The position numbers and the translations under genes are program-made. Under the pieces are notes generated by a model. It saw only the letters and a program-made list of their open reading frames with translations, was not told the DNA's origin and ran no database searches. Below, piece by piece: positions 16,160 to 23,863 of a stretch of 64,000 nt of DNA (positions are counted from its first letter, which is position 1; each line of letters begins with the position of its first letter). Origin of the DNA: Candidatus Fermentithermobacillaceae bacterium. Lineage in GTDB: Bacteria > Bacillota > Sulfobacillia > Fermentithermobacillales > Fermentithermobacillaceae. The stretch is taken from positions 1-64,000 of the forward strand of contig DUSI01000032.1 of assembly GCA_012842685.1 (NCBI GenBank). The letters run 5' to 3'.

Positions 16160-17550
16160 AACCCATCAAGAAGACATCCCTGCTACTCGTCATTCTCCTG
16201 GCCTTCAGCGCGTCCTCGACCGGGTGCTGGGACAGGATAGAGCTGGAGGACATCGCCTGGGTCCAGGCCATGGGATTTGACGCAGGCATAGATGGGTACC
16301 TGGCGACGACGGTGCAGATAGGCATCCCTCACAGCCTGAGGAGCTCCACTGTGGCGGGCGGGGGTCCGGGAGGAGACCCGGAGTACTTGACGGTTACGGT
16401 ACATTCCAAGACCGCCCTAGAGGCCCTAGACCTCATATGCACAAACCTCGGGCGGCGTGTATCTCTCGAGCACGCCCAGCTTTTCCTGTTCGGTGAAGAC
16501 TTTGCCCGCTCCGGGCTCAGGAGCCTGGCGGGCGCTTTGGACCGCTACCGGGAAGTACGCGGCTCCGCCCTGGTAGCCGTAGCCAAGGGGCGGGCCGAAG
16601 ACCTCCTGCGCATCAACACCTCGCCCCTCGAAGTGAGCCCCAGCAGGTTCATACAGACGGTCTTGCAGCAGCATATCTACACCGGACTATTCAAGGCAGC
16701 GACCCTCGCGAGGGATTTCGTCAACCTCACCGAGTCCAGCTCTGTGGCGCCCGCCGTTCCCCTCCTGGGCATTTCCGCAGACTTCGAGCCGCCCGGCAAT
16801 CAGAGCGGGACAGGCGGGCAGGGAAACCAGCTGGAGTCCAATCCCGGCGAGCAGTATCCTTCAACCCCCCAGTTGGGAGAACGGCTGGAACCCGGTGACG
16901 TCCCTCCGGGCCTCATAAACCCCGAAGGCGGCGCCACCCACGGCGAAGGGGGCGTGATCCCGAAGACCGGAGGGGGCCCAGTGAGTTTCTTGGGTCTCGC
17001 GGTCTTCAGAGGAGACAAAATGGTGGGCACCTTGAGCGCAGAGGAAGCCCGCGCCGTGCTCGCCGTGCACGGAGACCTTGAGAGGGCATCCTTCGCCGTG
17101 CCTGACCCCGAGAAACCGGACGAGGTCAAGTACTCGCTGGGCTTCACGGTGCAATCGGCATCCAGCAGGGTAAGTGTCAGGCGAACCGGCGAAGACGTGG
17201 AGCTCGACGTCAAGGTAAACCTGGAAGTGTCTTACGTCTCACCGAAAACCCAGACCGACTACACCGATCCACGCATGGTCTACGTCGCAGAGGGTGCCCT
17301 GGCGAGTTACTTCAAAACGGTGCTCGACGGCGCCATCCAAAAAACCCAAGACATGGGCGCGGACGTCTTCGGATTCGGGAGGAGGGTAAAGATGACTTTC
17401 CTCACGTGGCCCGAATTCGAAGCTTTCGAGTGGCCTAACCGGTACAAAGACGCCAGGATCGCCACTTCGGTGGAAGTCAAGGTCAGGAGGACAGGGCTGG
17501 TCCTGGGGCCCCTCAACGTCCCCAGGTGGGAAGCCGAAGAGACGAAGTGA
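16156..17550 (+). CDS. gerAC: Spore germinant receptor C lipoprotein (Ger(x)C family)
   Basis: 464 residues with a signal peptide ending in the lipobox SSTGCWDR, the signature GerC N-terminus (lipidated Cys about residue 23). Conserved GerC elements follow: VQAMGFDAG, a central FLGLAVFRGDKMVG and the C-terminal DVFGFGRRVKM with trailing W and F residues. It is the spore inner-membrane lipoprotein of the germinant receptor. Residues about 210-280 are an unusual Gly/Pro/Gln-rich low-complexity insertion between the two folded domains. GTG 16156 overlaps the gerB stop (GTGA), so the two are translationally coupled. It is the last gene of the ger operon; a new promoter follows. Confidence 0.93.
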   Translation: MKPIKKTSLLLVILLAFSASSTGCWDRIELEDIAWVQAMGFDAGIDGYLATTVQIGIPHSLRSSTVAGGGPGGDPEYLTVTVHSKTALEALDLICTNLGRRVSLEHAQLFLFGEDFARSGLRSLAGALDRYREVRGSALVAVAKGRAEDLLRINTSPLEVSPSRFIQTVLQQHIYTGLFKAATLARDFVNLTESSSVAPAVPLLGISADFEPPGNQSGTGGQGNQLESNPGEQYPSTPQLGERLEPGDVPPGLINPEGGATHGEGGVIPKTGGGPVSFLGLAVFRGDKMVGTLSAEEARAVLAVHGDLERASFAVPDPEKPDEVKYSLGFTVQSASSRVSVRRTGEDVELDVKVNLEVSYVSPKTQTDYTDPRMVYVAEGALASYFKTVLDGAIQKTQDMGADVFGFGRRVKMTFLTWPEFEAFEWPNRYKDARIATSVEVKVRRTGLVLGPLNVPRWEAEETK

Positions 17551-17574
17551 TGCCGGGGCAGGGACGGCTCCAGA

Positions 17575-17606
17575 GGTCGATCGCGGGACACACCCCGTGA
17601 TATACT
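17575..17606 (+). promoter_or_regulatory. Promoter of the ABC-F gene
   Basis: TATACT (17601-17606) carries the TGn extension (TGATATACT). A weak -35 (GGTCGA or GTCGAT, about 17575-17581) is at suitable distance. Transcription would start near 17613, giving the ABC-F gene a leader of about 150 nt independent of the ger operon. Confidence 0.55.
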
Positions 17607-17612
17607 GTAGAT

Positions 17613-17761
17613 ACACAGGACCTTCCAGGGAGGATATTCTGCTCACTCCGATGATCACTCGCTAGTCTGTATTCCTTAAGCAGGTTCCGGATCAGCCGGA
17701 CCTCTAGGTCGGCCGGCCCCCCGGCACGGCCAGGCATTTGGCGAGCATTGGAGTGAGTGCG
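17613..17761 (+). promoter_or_regulatory. Structured leader of the ABC-F gene, possible attenuator
   Basis: The leader holds a GGAGG at about 17630-17634 followed by a very short frame ending ATGATCACTCGCTAG (17651-17665), then two GC-rich inverted repeats: AGGTTCCGG-ATCAG-CCGGACCT (about 17682-17703) and a GGCCGG/CCGGC stack (about 17710-17730). Antibiotic-resistance ABC-F genes are often controlled by ribosome stalling on a leader peptide that refolds such hairpins. That mechanism is inferred here. The stem is not followed by a clear T tract, so the case is incomplete. Confidence 0.4.
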
Positions 17762-19498
17762 ATGACGGTCCTCAGGCTTTCGAACATCTCCATCACCTAC
17801 CAGGGAAACCCTGTCCTGAGAGACGTTTCGGCAGTTCTTTCACCGGGTGACCGCATAGGCATCGTGGGGCCCAACGGGAGCGGAAAGACGACCCTCCTAA
17901 GGCTCATATTGGGCGAAATCATGCCAGATACTGGGACCGTGGACTGGGTCAAGAGACCCCGCATAGGTTATGTCCCCCAGACCTTTAGGGATGATGAGTC
18001 CATGACCCCTCTCGACCTGATAGGCCACGACAAGGCGGAGTACCTCGGGCAGTGCGGTATCGGAAAGTCCCTGTGGGATAGACCCGCCGGTAATATGAGC
18101 GGCGGCGAAAAGACCAGGCTTTCCCTGGCCATCGCCCTCTCGGAAAGGCCGGAGATCCTGATCTTGGACGAGCCCACAAACCACCTGGATATCCCCGGGA
18201 TTGAATGGCTGGAGAAGCTCCTTTCTTTGTACCGGGGAAGCGTCATGGTCGTATCCCACGATCGCTCGTTCCTGGATGCGGTGGCGAAGAAGATCTGGGA
18301 AGTCCGCGAGACCCGGCTCAGGGTCTACCAGGGCAACTATTCTGCATACATGAGGGAACTCACCGCAAGGCTTGCCCACGAACGCCGCGAGTACGCCAAG
18401 TGGTCCCGGGAGATCCAAGGGCTCAAAGAAGAGATCCGCGCCCGCAGGCAGTGGTACGAGAAAGCCCACAAAGACGCGGGGCAAAACGACTTCTTGAGGC
18501 GCAAAGCCAAGAAACACGCGAGGCAATTCCAAGCCAAAGAATCGGAGCTGGCGAGGCTCATGGCGAGAAAGCCGGAGGTCACCAAGGACGACCTTCCGGT
18601 TATCGCGGGCATCTCCCACGCCGGCATAAGGACGGAGACGCTGGCACGAGCCGAAAGGCTCTGTTTCGCCTATCTGGATCCCGGGCAGGCTGGTCCGGCG
18701 CTACCATCTCCTTTCGCAGCGGGAAAAAACAGGGCCGGGCGAACCGTTATAGACAACGCCTCTTTTCATATCGGGCCCGGCCAGAAGATAGGCCTTATCG
18801 GGAGAAACGGCTCTGGCAAGACCACCCTCCTGCGCCTCATTGCGGGCGAGCTCGCGCCAGGTTCAGGATCCCTCTGGGTAAATCCGGGAGCCAAGGTGGG
18901 GTATCTGGCGCAAGTGCTCGAAGACCTTGATCCAGAAAGATCTGCCGCAGAAAACGTGAGTATTAAGACAGGCCTCCCACTTCCTCCGTCCAGAGACCTC
19001 CTCGGGCGCCTCGGCGTGTCCGGCGACAAACAGATGAGGCCCCTGGGCACCCTGAGCATGGGTGAGCGCACGCGGGTCGCCGTGGCGTGCCTGTGCTTCG
19101 GCGCCTTCGACCTGCTCCTTCTCGACGAGCCCACAAACCACCTGGACGTCCAGGCGAGAGAGGCGGTGGAAGAAGCCCTGGGCTCCTACCGAGGGACCCT
19201 GGTCGTGGCCACCCACGACAGGTACCTGCTGGACCGAGTCTCGAACACCATATGGCATCTGGATTCAGGGAGGCTGACCATCCACCAGGGGACGTACGGC
19301 GACTTCAGAAGAAGACTCTCCGACAATCTCCCTGCGGAAGTGAAGGACCGAAGCGCAGAGGAGCTGGCACTCAAGGCAGAGCTGGCCTATGTGGTTTCCC
19401 TGATCTCCGCGGCGAAAGACGAAGCAGAGAAAGCAGACCTGGACAGGAGGTACGGAGAGATCCTTGCGAAACTGAAGGATCTCAGGAAAGGGAAATAG
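17762..19498 (+). CDS. ABC-F family ATP-binding protein (ribosomal protection-like)
   Basis: 578 residues, two fused ABC ATPase domains and no membrane segment. First domain: Walker A GPNGSGKTT (about 36-44), signature MSGGEKTR, Walker B LILDEPTNHLD. Second domain: GRNGSGKTT, LSMGERTR, LLLDEPTNHLD. The charged helical linker between them (about 205-290) and the C-terminal helical hairpin are the ABC-F hallmarks. ABC-F proteins bind the ribosomal E site and rescue or tune translation; the subfamily (housekeeping or antibiotic protection of the Vga/Lsa/Msr type) cannot be fixed by eye. ATG 17762 has GGAG 8 nt upstream; a TTG at 17738 is possible. A structured leader favours regulated expression. 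Confidence 0.88.
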   Translation: MTVLRLSNISITYQGNPVLRDVSAVLSPGDRIGIVGPNGSGKTTLLRLILGEIMPDTGTVDWVKRPRIGYVPQTFRDDESMTPLDLIGHDKAEYLGQCGIGKSLWDRPAGNMSGGEKTRLSLAIALSERPEILILDEPTNHLDIPGIEWLEKLLSLYRGSVMVVSHDRSFLDAVAKKIWEVRETRLRVYQGNYSAYMRELTARLAHERREYAKWSREIQGLKEEIRARRQWYEKAHKDAGQNDFLRRKAKKHARQFQAKESELARLMARKPEVTKDDLPVIAGISHAGIRTETLARAERLCFAYLDPGQAGPALPSPFAAGKNRAGRTVIDNASFHIGPGQKIGLIGRNGSGKTTLLRLIAGELAPGSGSLWVNPGAKVGYLAQVLEDLDPERSAAENVSIKTGLPLPPSRDLLGRLGVSGDKQMRPLGTLSMGERTRVAVACLCFGAFDLLLLDEPTNHLDVQAREAVEEALGSYRGTLVVATHDRYLLDRVSNTIWHLDSGRLTIHQGTYGDFRRRLSDNLPAEVKDRSAEELALKAELAYVVSLISAAKDEAEKADLDRRYGEILAKLKDLRKGK

Positions 19499-19563
19499 CC
19501 CCGGACACTTGAATGAGCAGTCTTCGGAGACACATAGTTTCGCGAGGCAAGGGGGGTATTGAC

Positions 19564-19905
19564 ATGGCTACTTACGACAAAGCATACGAACTCGCGCGAG
19601 AACTCAAGGCGAGCGAGGAGTACAAGGAATACCAGAAGGCCAAGCAGGCGATTTTGGCCAACGAAACGGCTATGTCAATCCTGAGGGATTTCCGGGAAAA
19701 GCAGCTCCGGTACGAGATGGAGATATTGAGCGGCAAAGAGCCCGATGAGAAGACCAGGGAAGAAATGCAGAAGCTCACCGACCTCGTGAACTTGCACGGC
19801 GACGTGCAGCGGTTCCTGGAAGCCGAAAGGCGGATACTCATCGTCATGAGCGACATACAGAGAATCCTCACCGACGCCCTGAACCTCTTGGATTATTCGC
19901 GGTAG
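19564..19905 (+). CDS. YlbF/YmcA family regulator
   Basis: 113 residues, almost entirely helical and charged, matching the Com_YlbF domain: AYELARELKASEEYKEYQKA, AMSILRDFREKQLRYEMEI and RILTDALNLL. In Bacillus, YlbF, YmcA and YaaT form a complex that affects RNA processing (RNase Y), competence, biofilm and sporulation. Which paralogue this is cannot be told. It lacks the C-terminal Cys residues seen in Bacillus YlbF, as far as I recall. A strong GGGGGG ribosome site precedes ATG 19564. It is probably co-transcribed with the ABC-F gene (65 nt gap) and the small peptide gene downstream. Confidence 0.8.
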   Translation: MATYDKAYELARELKASEEYKEYQKAKQAILANETAMSILRDFREKQLRYEMEILSGKEPDEKTREEMQKLTDLVNLHGDVQRFLEAERRILIVMSDIQRILTDALNLLDYSR

Positions 19906-19964
19906 CTCTCGGGGTCCAATCTACATAACATGAGCTGCAACAAATGAACCAAGGGGGAGATTCC

Positions 19965-20060
19965 ATGTCTGGCACCGGACCGGTCTGCGGCAATAACTGG
20001 GCGTTCATCCTGTTCCTGATCCTCATCCTCCTAGTTTTCTGCTGCTTCTGCTTCATCTAA
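19965..20060 (+). CDS. 31-residue Cys-rich small membrane peptide (YjcZ-like)
   Basis: A 31-codon frame with an excellent ribosome site (AAGGGGGAGA, 19951-19960). The product begins MSGTGPVCGNNWAF, then a single hydrophobic helix rich in Leu/Ile, and ends VFCCFCFI. The layout (short polar Gly/Asn head, one helix, C-terminal Cys cluster) resembles small YjcZ-type sporulation membrane peptides of Bacillota, although sequence identity is low. The gene lies between ylbF and a strong terminator, so expression is well supported. Function is unknown. Confidence 0.65.
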   Translation: MSGTGPVCGNNWAFILFLILILLVFCCFCFI

Positions 20061-20080
20061 CGTAGGCAGAATCCAAAGCG

Positions 20081-20115
20081 ACGGGCGGCCTGACTAAAGG
20101 GCCGCCCGTTTCCTA
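20081..20115 (+). terminator. Rho-independent terminator
   Basis: ACGGGCGGCC (20081-20090), a 9-nt loop, and GGCCGCCCGT (20100-20109) form a perfect 10-bp stem followed by TTCCTATCT. It closes the ABC-F/ylbF/small-peptide transcription unit. Confidence 0.85.
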
Positions 20116-20252
20116 TCTCGGCGCAAGAAGGCTCCCTCCCCAGCCTCTTCCGCCGCCGTGGAGCCCATCCCACCGGTCTTAGGGTGGACAGCCCTTTATT
20201 TCGGATTTAGAATCAACAGTGCTGGCGACTTAGGTTTGGTCGGAGGTCGAGC

Positions 20253-20996
20253 ATGTCTTTTCCAGGCATCATTCTTCTATCTGCAGTAGTGGGCGTTGTG
20301 GGAACCGGCGCGGGCGGCCTCATCGTCTCCATCAAAGGAAACCCCAGCAGGAAGCTCCTCTCCCTCTTCCTTGGCTATTCCGGAGGCGTGATGGTATCCC
20401 TCGTCGCTTTCGACCTCATGCCCGAAGCGGTAGAACTCGGCGGCACCTTCTTACCTCTGGTTTTCATGGTCGCCGGTGCGGTGACCATCATGATCTTCGA
20501 CATGCTTCTTCCCCACAGCCACCACTTCTCTTGCGACCAAGAAAGCATGCGCTACGCCAGGACCGCCTACGTCGTCGCCATAGGGATCGCCATGCACGAC
20601 CTGCCTGAAGGGCTTGCCGTGGGAGCGGGCCTAGCGTCGGGGCTTTCCCTCGGGTTCAGGGTCGCGGCGCTCATGTTCCTGCACAACGTGCCCGAAGGGA
20701 TGGCCGTCGCCGGGCCTCTGGCCTGCATCGGGAGGAAGAGGTCGAACATCATCCTCGTGAGCTCGCTCACGGGCCTGCCCTCCGTTGCCGGCGCGGCTGT
20801 CGGCGCCCTGTTTGGCACCCTGTCTCCGAAAGTCGTGGCGGCTGCCCTAGCCTTCGCCGCAGGCGCCATGCTTTTTGTCACGTTCGATGAGGTCATCCCC
20901 GATGCTGAGGAGCTCTCAGAAGGAGGGCACAGCGGTACCCTCGGCGCCGTCGCAGGCGTCCTGACCAGCATCGTCCTAAGCCAGTTGCTCCACTAG
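20253..20996 (+). CDS. ZIP family divalent metal transporter
   Basis: 247 residues, about eight membrane helices. The two ZIP metal-binding helices carry HDLPEG (115-120) and HNVPEG (144-149). A His-rich loop LPHSHHFSCDQ (87-97) lies between helices 3 and 4. This is the GufA/ZupT branch, which imports zinc, iron or manganese. The C-terminal FDEVIPDAEEL block is also typical. GGAGG precedes ATG 20253. It stands alone between the upstream terminator and the Pro-repeat protein, and no Zur or MntR box was recognised. Confidence 0.9.
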   Translation: MSFPGIILLSAVVGVVGTGAGGLIVSIKGNPSRKLLSLFLGYSGGVMVSLVAFDLMPEAVELGGTFLPLVFMVAGAVTIMIFDMLLPHSHHFSCDQESMRYARTAYVVAIGIAMHDLPEGLAVGAGLASGLSLGFRVAALMFLHNVPEGMAVAGPLACIGRKRSNIILVSSLTGLPSVAGAAVGALFGTLSPKVVAAALAFAAGAMLFVTFDEVIPDAEELSEGGHSGTLGAVAGVLTSIVLSQLLH

Positions 20997-21165
20997 CGAA
21001 GCATCTCAGGCCGGGCCTTTTCCAGGAGGTTTTTCCTCATCCCCTCAACTCGGAGAGATTGGCTGACGTTATATAGAGTAAGAGGCGGGGTGAGGTACGT
21101 CGGTTAGAGGACTCCTATCCGGGCTTCGTTCTCCGGCGCGCCCCACAGGGCGCAGGCACCTGATT

Positions 21166-22125
21166 TTGGCCTTGACGCTCCCCTTCTTGGCAGTTCTCCT
21201 CGCGACAGCCGCGGCCGCTCCACCGGAGTCCACAGACGACCTGGAGATCGCCAGGGCAATCCGCAGGTACATTGAAGGGCGTTCCGAACGACTCCTGCTG
21301 CAGGTCGATTCCGTGAAGCTCACCAAGCTGCGGGGAGAGATCCGCGAAGGTACTTACGTCTCGACTTGGGAAGTCACCCTCCGGTTCAGGGCCGCCTACA
21401 ACCGCCCCGACGAAGACCCGTACCTCTCGGGTATGCTGAGGTGCCTCGAAGAACTCCGGCTATCTGCCGGCGGCTCCTGGGTCGAGTGGGCCGAAAACGA
21501 AATCGAAAGGCGGCGCTCTGAAGTCCGCGATCTGATAATGTACATTCAAGAGAAAAACGAGACTGTTACCGCCCATGCAGGGCTAGACGCCTCGGGACGC
21601 GTCATGACGAGCGCCGTAAAACTCGAGGTCCAGGGCATCGCCGGGGCCCACGGTATAGAGGAGCTGCTCAGGGCTGTCCCCCTTCCCGAGCGTTTTGAGG
21701 AAGCGGGGTACAGGTATCTCTTGAGCGGCAAAGACCCTCAGGGAAGGCCCAGCCAGGAGAATGAACAAGGTCTTACACCCGGAATGTCAGGCGCGACACC
21801 AGGCACTTCTAAAGAAACCCCCGGAACCGGCGGTGAGTCAAGCCCGTCTTCCGGGACACCCGCTGACCCAGTTGAGCCAGTAGGTCCTGTCGAGCCCATC
21901 CAGCCCGTGCAACCTATTGAGCCCGTACAGCCCATACAACCTCTCGAGCCGGTGACGCCCCAGGGGACGACGCCCGTGAGACGGCCTTCGGTCGGAGGTG
22001 CCCGCAGCGCCTCGGACCGGACAGACCTGCTTTACTGGGCGCTGGGGCTCATCGCGGCCCTGCTCGCCATACTGGTCTGGGGAGAGGTCTACAACCAGAG
22101 GAAAAAGGCATCGAGACGCAAGTGA
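21166..22125 (+). CDS. Secreted/membrane-tethered protein with Pro tripeptide repeats
   Basis: About 319 residues, not recognised. An N-terminal hydrophobic segment ending AAAAPPES looks like a signal peptide. A soluble domain (about 25-190) follows, with charged helices and mixed strands. Residues about 195-280 are Gly/Ser/Pro-rich and include a run of xxP tripeptides (VEP, VGP, IQP, VQP, LEP). A C-terminal helix (LLYWALGLIAALLAILVWG) and a basic tail anchor the protein with the domain outside. The Pro repeat would span the cell wall. The start is uncertain: TTG 21166 is used, but it lacks an RBS, and the open frame upstream encodes an Arg-rich stretch that would suit a signal peptide better. 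Confidence 0.6.
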   Translation: MALTLPFLAVLLATAAAAPPESTDDLEIARAIRRYIEGRSERLLLQVDSVKLTKLRGEIREGTYVSTWEVTLRFRAAYNRPDEDPYLSGMLRCLEELRLSAGGSWVEWAENEIERRRSEVRDLIMYIQEKNETVTAHAGLDASGRVMTSAVKLEVQGIAGAHGIEELLRAVPLPERFEEAGYRYLLSGKDPQGRPSQENEQGLTPGMSGATPGTSKETPGTGGESSPSSGTPADPVEPVGPVEPIQPVQPIEPVQPIQPLEPVTPQGTTPVRRPSVGGARSASDRTDLLYWALGLIAALLAILVWGEVYNQRKKASRRK

Positions 22126-22163
22126 CGGGACCGGATTCTTCAGGCTTCGCATGCCTTCTCCGG

Positions 22164-22289
22164 ACTTCTCACGGTTCTCGGGGTTCTCAGGGTTGTCAGG
22201 GTTCTCGAGGTTCTCAGGGTTGTGAGGTTTCCCAGGGTTCTCAGGGTTTCCAGGGTTCCCAGGGTTTCCAGGGTTCCCAGAGTTCCCAG
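22164..22289. repeat. 9-bp tandem repeat, about 14 units
   Basis: About fourteen consecutive 9-bp units with consensus GGTTCTCAG. Variants include GGTTGTCAG, GGTTTCCAG and GGTTCCCAG; units start at 22173, 22182, 22191 and so on to 22281, with one degenerate unit at 22164. The array fills nearly the whole 166-bp convergent gap between the Pro-repeat protein and cca. Read on the minus strand it would encode xNP tripeptides (GNP, ENP), but it lies downstream of the cca stop. Variation is mostly C/T at positions 5-7, as in a slipping minisatellite. Confidence 0.9.
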
Positions 22290-22291
22290 GA

Positions 22292-23707
22292 CTACATGCT
22301 GCCACCAATGCCAGTTTCCCTTTTCGTCTCCCCCCGGAGCTCCTCGAATATGCCGCGCAGCCTTTCTTTCGTGTTCAGCGAGGGATCCTCCAGGACCCTA
22401 TCCAGCATGGCTTTGAGGACATCGCCTATTTCCTTCCCCTCTTCCATGCCCCACTCGATAAGGTCGGCGCCCTTCACCGCCAAGTCCTTCACGGTTATGG
22501 GGTCGCCGGATGCCAGGATACCTTCCACGCCTTCCTTGAGCCTCAAGACTTCGGATAGGTCGCCGGGGTGTCCCGAAGCTTTCACATCGGCCATCTGGAG
22601 ATCAAGAAGCTCGTGGATGAGGTCCTTCCCTACCCGGGCGATCAGCCTTTTGAGACCCTTGGGGCCCATACGTGAGTGTCTGGTCATGTGTTCTCTAATG
22701 AGCGTGCACACCGAAGAAACGGTGTGGGAGTCAAACCTCAGGCGCTTGAGGACCTCCTCCGCCATCTCCGCACTCTTCACGCTGTGGCCGTAGAAGTGCC
22801 CCTCACCGTCGGGCCCAAGGCTGAAGGTCTCGGCCTTGCCCACGTCGTGCAGGAGGGCCGCGAGCCTCACGCGCAGCTTCTTCGGAGAGGATTCCACGGC
22901 GGCAATCGTGTGTTCGAACACGTCCTTATCGTGGTGCCTATTCCACTGTTTGAACCCGTAACAGTCGGCGAGCTCCGGAAGGATGTACTCCAGGAGGCGA
23001 GAATCGTAGAGGTCCCTGAGGACGCCGGGGCTCTCGCTCATAAGTATCCGTACGAGCTCATCCCTGATCCGCTCCCAAGAGACTTGCAGGATCAGGTGGG
23101 CGTTTTCGGTAATGGCCTGGAGGGTGCGTGGCTCTATGCGGAAGCCTTGGCCAAGCTCCGCGACAAGCCTGTGGGCCCTGAGCATCCTGAGTGCATCTTC
23201 CCTGAAGCGTTCACCGGGATCGCCGACGCAGCGCACGAGCCGGTTCCTCAGGTCCTCAAGACCATTTACAAAGTCCAGCACGTTTCCTACCCTGTCTGCC
23301 GCGAGGGCGTTGATGGTGAAATCCCTTCTGACAAGGTCTTCTTCAATGGTTGAAGAAAACTCCACGCTCTCGGGTCTTCTGCCGTCAAGGTACCGGCCGT
23401 CCTTCCTGAACGTGGTAACTTCGACGGGCATCTCCCCCAGGACGGTTACGGTGCCGTACTTCTCCCCGGTCGGGACGGTGCGTTCAAATAGCGCGCGGAC
23501 GACAGAAGGGGTAGCATCGGTGGCCACATCCCAGTCGTTGGGCTCACGACCGAGGATAAGGTCCCTGATCGAGCCGCCTACCACGTAGGCCCGGTAACCT
23601 GCCCGTTCCAGAGTACCCATGATGCTAAGGACAAAAGGATGTATCGGGATTTGCACGCCGGGTTTCGCCTCGCCGCTTTCGTTACTACTTGAGTACGGTT
23701 TGAGCAT
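22292..23707 (-). CDS. cca: CCA tRNA nucleotidyltransferase with HD domain
   Basis: 471 residues. The class II nucleotidyltransferase head shows GGSIRD (44-49), catalytic NDWDVATDA (Asp58, Asp60) and RRDFTINA (127-134). The C-terminal part has an HD phosphohydrolase domain: HHDKDVFEHT and AALLHDVGK. The enzyme adds or repairs the 3' CCA of tRNAs; some relatives are poly(A) polymerases or A- or CC-adding enzymes, and the exact activity is not certain. The ribosome site is weak (GGGTG), and a perfect 9-bp inverted repeat lies just upstream of ATG 23707. Confidence 0.9.
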   Translation of the reverse strand: MLKPYSSSNESGEAKPGVQIPIHPFVLSIMGTLERAGYRAYVVGGSIRDLILGREPNDWDVATDATPSVVRALFERTVPTGEKYGTVTVLGEMPVEVTTFRKDGRYLDGRRPESVEFSSTIEEDLVRRDFTINALAADRVGNVLDFVNGLEDLRNRLVRCVGDPGERFREDALRMLRAHRLVAELGQGFRIEPRTLQAITENAHLILQVSWERIRDELVRILMSESPGVLRDLYDSRLLEYILPELADCYGFKQWNRHHDKDVFEHTIAAVESSPKKLRVRLAALLHDVGKAETFSLGPDGEGHFYGHSVKSAEMAEEVLKRLRFDSHTVSSVCTLIREHMTRHSRMGPKGLKRLIARVGKDLIHELLDLQMADVKASGHPGDLSEVLRLKEGVEGILASGDPITVKDLAVKGADLIEWGMEEGKEIGDVLKAMLDRVLEDPSLNTKERLRGIFEELRGETKRETGIGGSM

Positions 23708-23715
23708 GCACCCAC

Positions 23716-23762
23716 GTGAGCCACGCTGCCTGCCAACAATCTCCGCCTCGCCAGTGGCTCAC
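23716..23762 (-). promoter_or_regulatory. Long-range inverted repeat upstream of cca
   Basis: GTGAGCCAC (23716-23724) and GTGGCTCAC (23754-23762) are a perfect 9-bp inverted repeat with a 29-nt spacer. The proximal arm ends 8 nt before the cca start codon, so the RNA hairpin would press against the ribosome site. A regulatory role is inferred from position only. Confidence 0.4.
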
Positions 23763-23825
23763 CCTTCCGGCGGGAGCGCGGACTCTGGCCGCCCCCCGCT
23801 CATCCATAGACTGCCACAACCGTGC

Positions 23826-23843
23826 AGCGGTGAAAACACCGCT
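23826..23843 (-). terminator. Hairpin after the SLC13 gene
   Basis: AGCGGTG (23826-23832), AAAA loop, CACCGCT (23837-23843), about 20 nt downstream of the SLC13 stop on the minus strand. A strong short stem without a U tract; it could act as an mRNA 3' end. Confidence 0.4.
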
Positions 23844-23863
23844 TCCGCGAGAATCTCAACTCC

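Noticed and set aside
22164-22289. CRISPR-like array
   Set aside because: Units are 9 bp, directly adjacent and without spacers; no cas genes.
21838-22308. Collagen-like open frame on the minus strand (GNP/ENP repeats)
   Set aside because: It starts inside cca, depends on the 9-bp array and runs antisense through the Pro-repeat gene; best read as a by-product of the tandem repeat.
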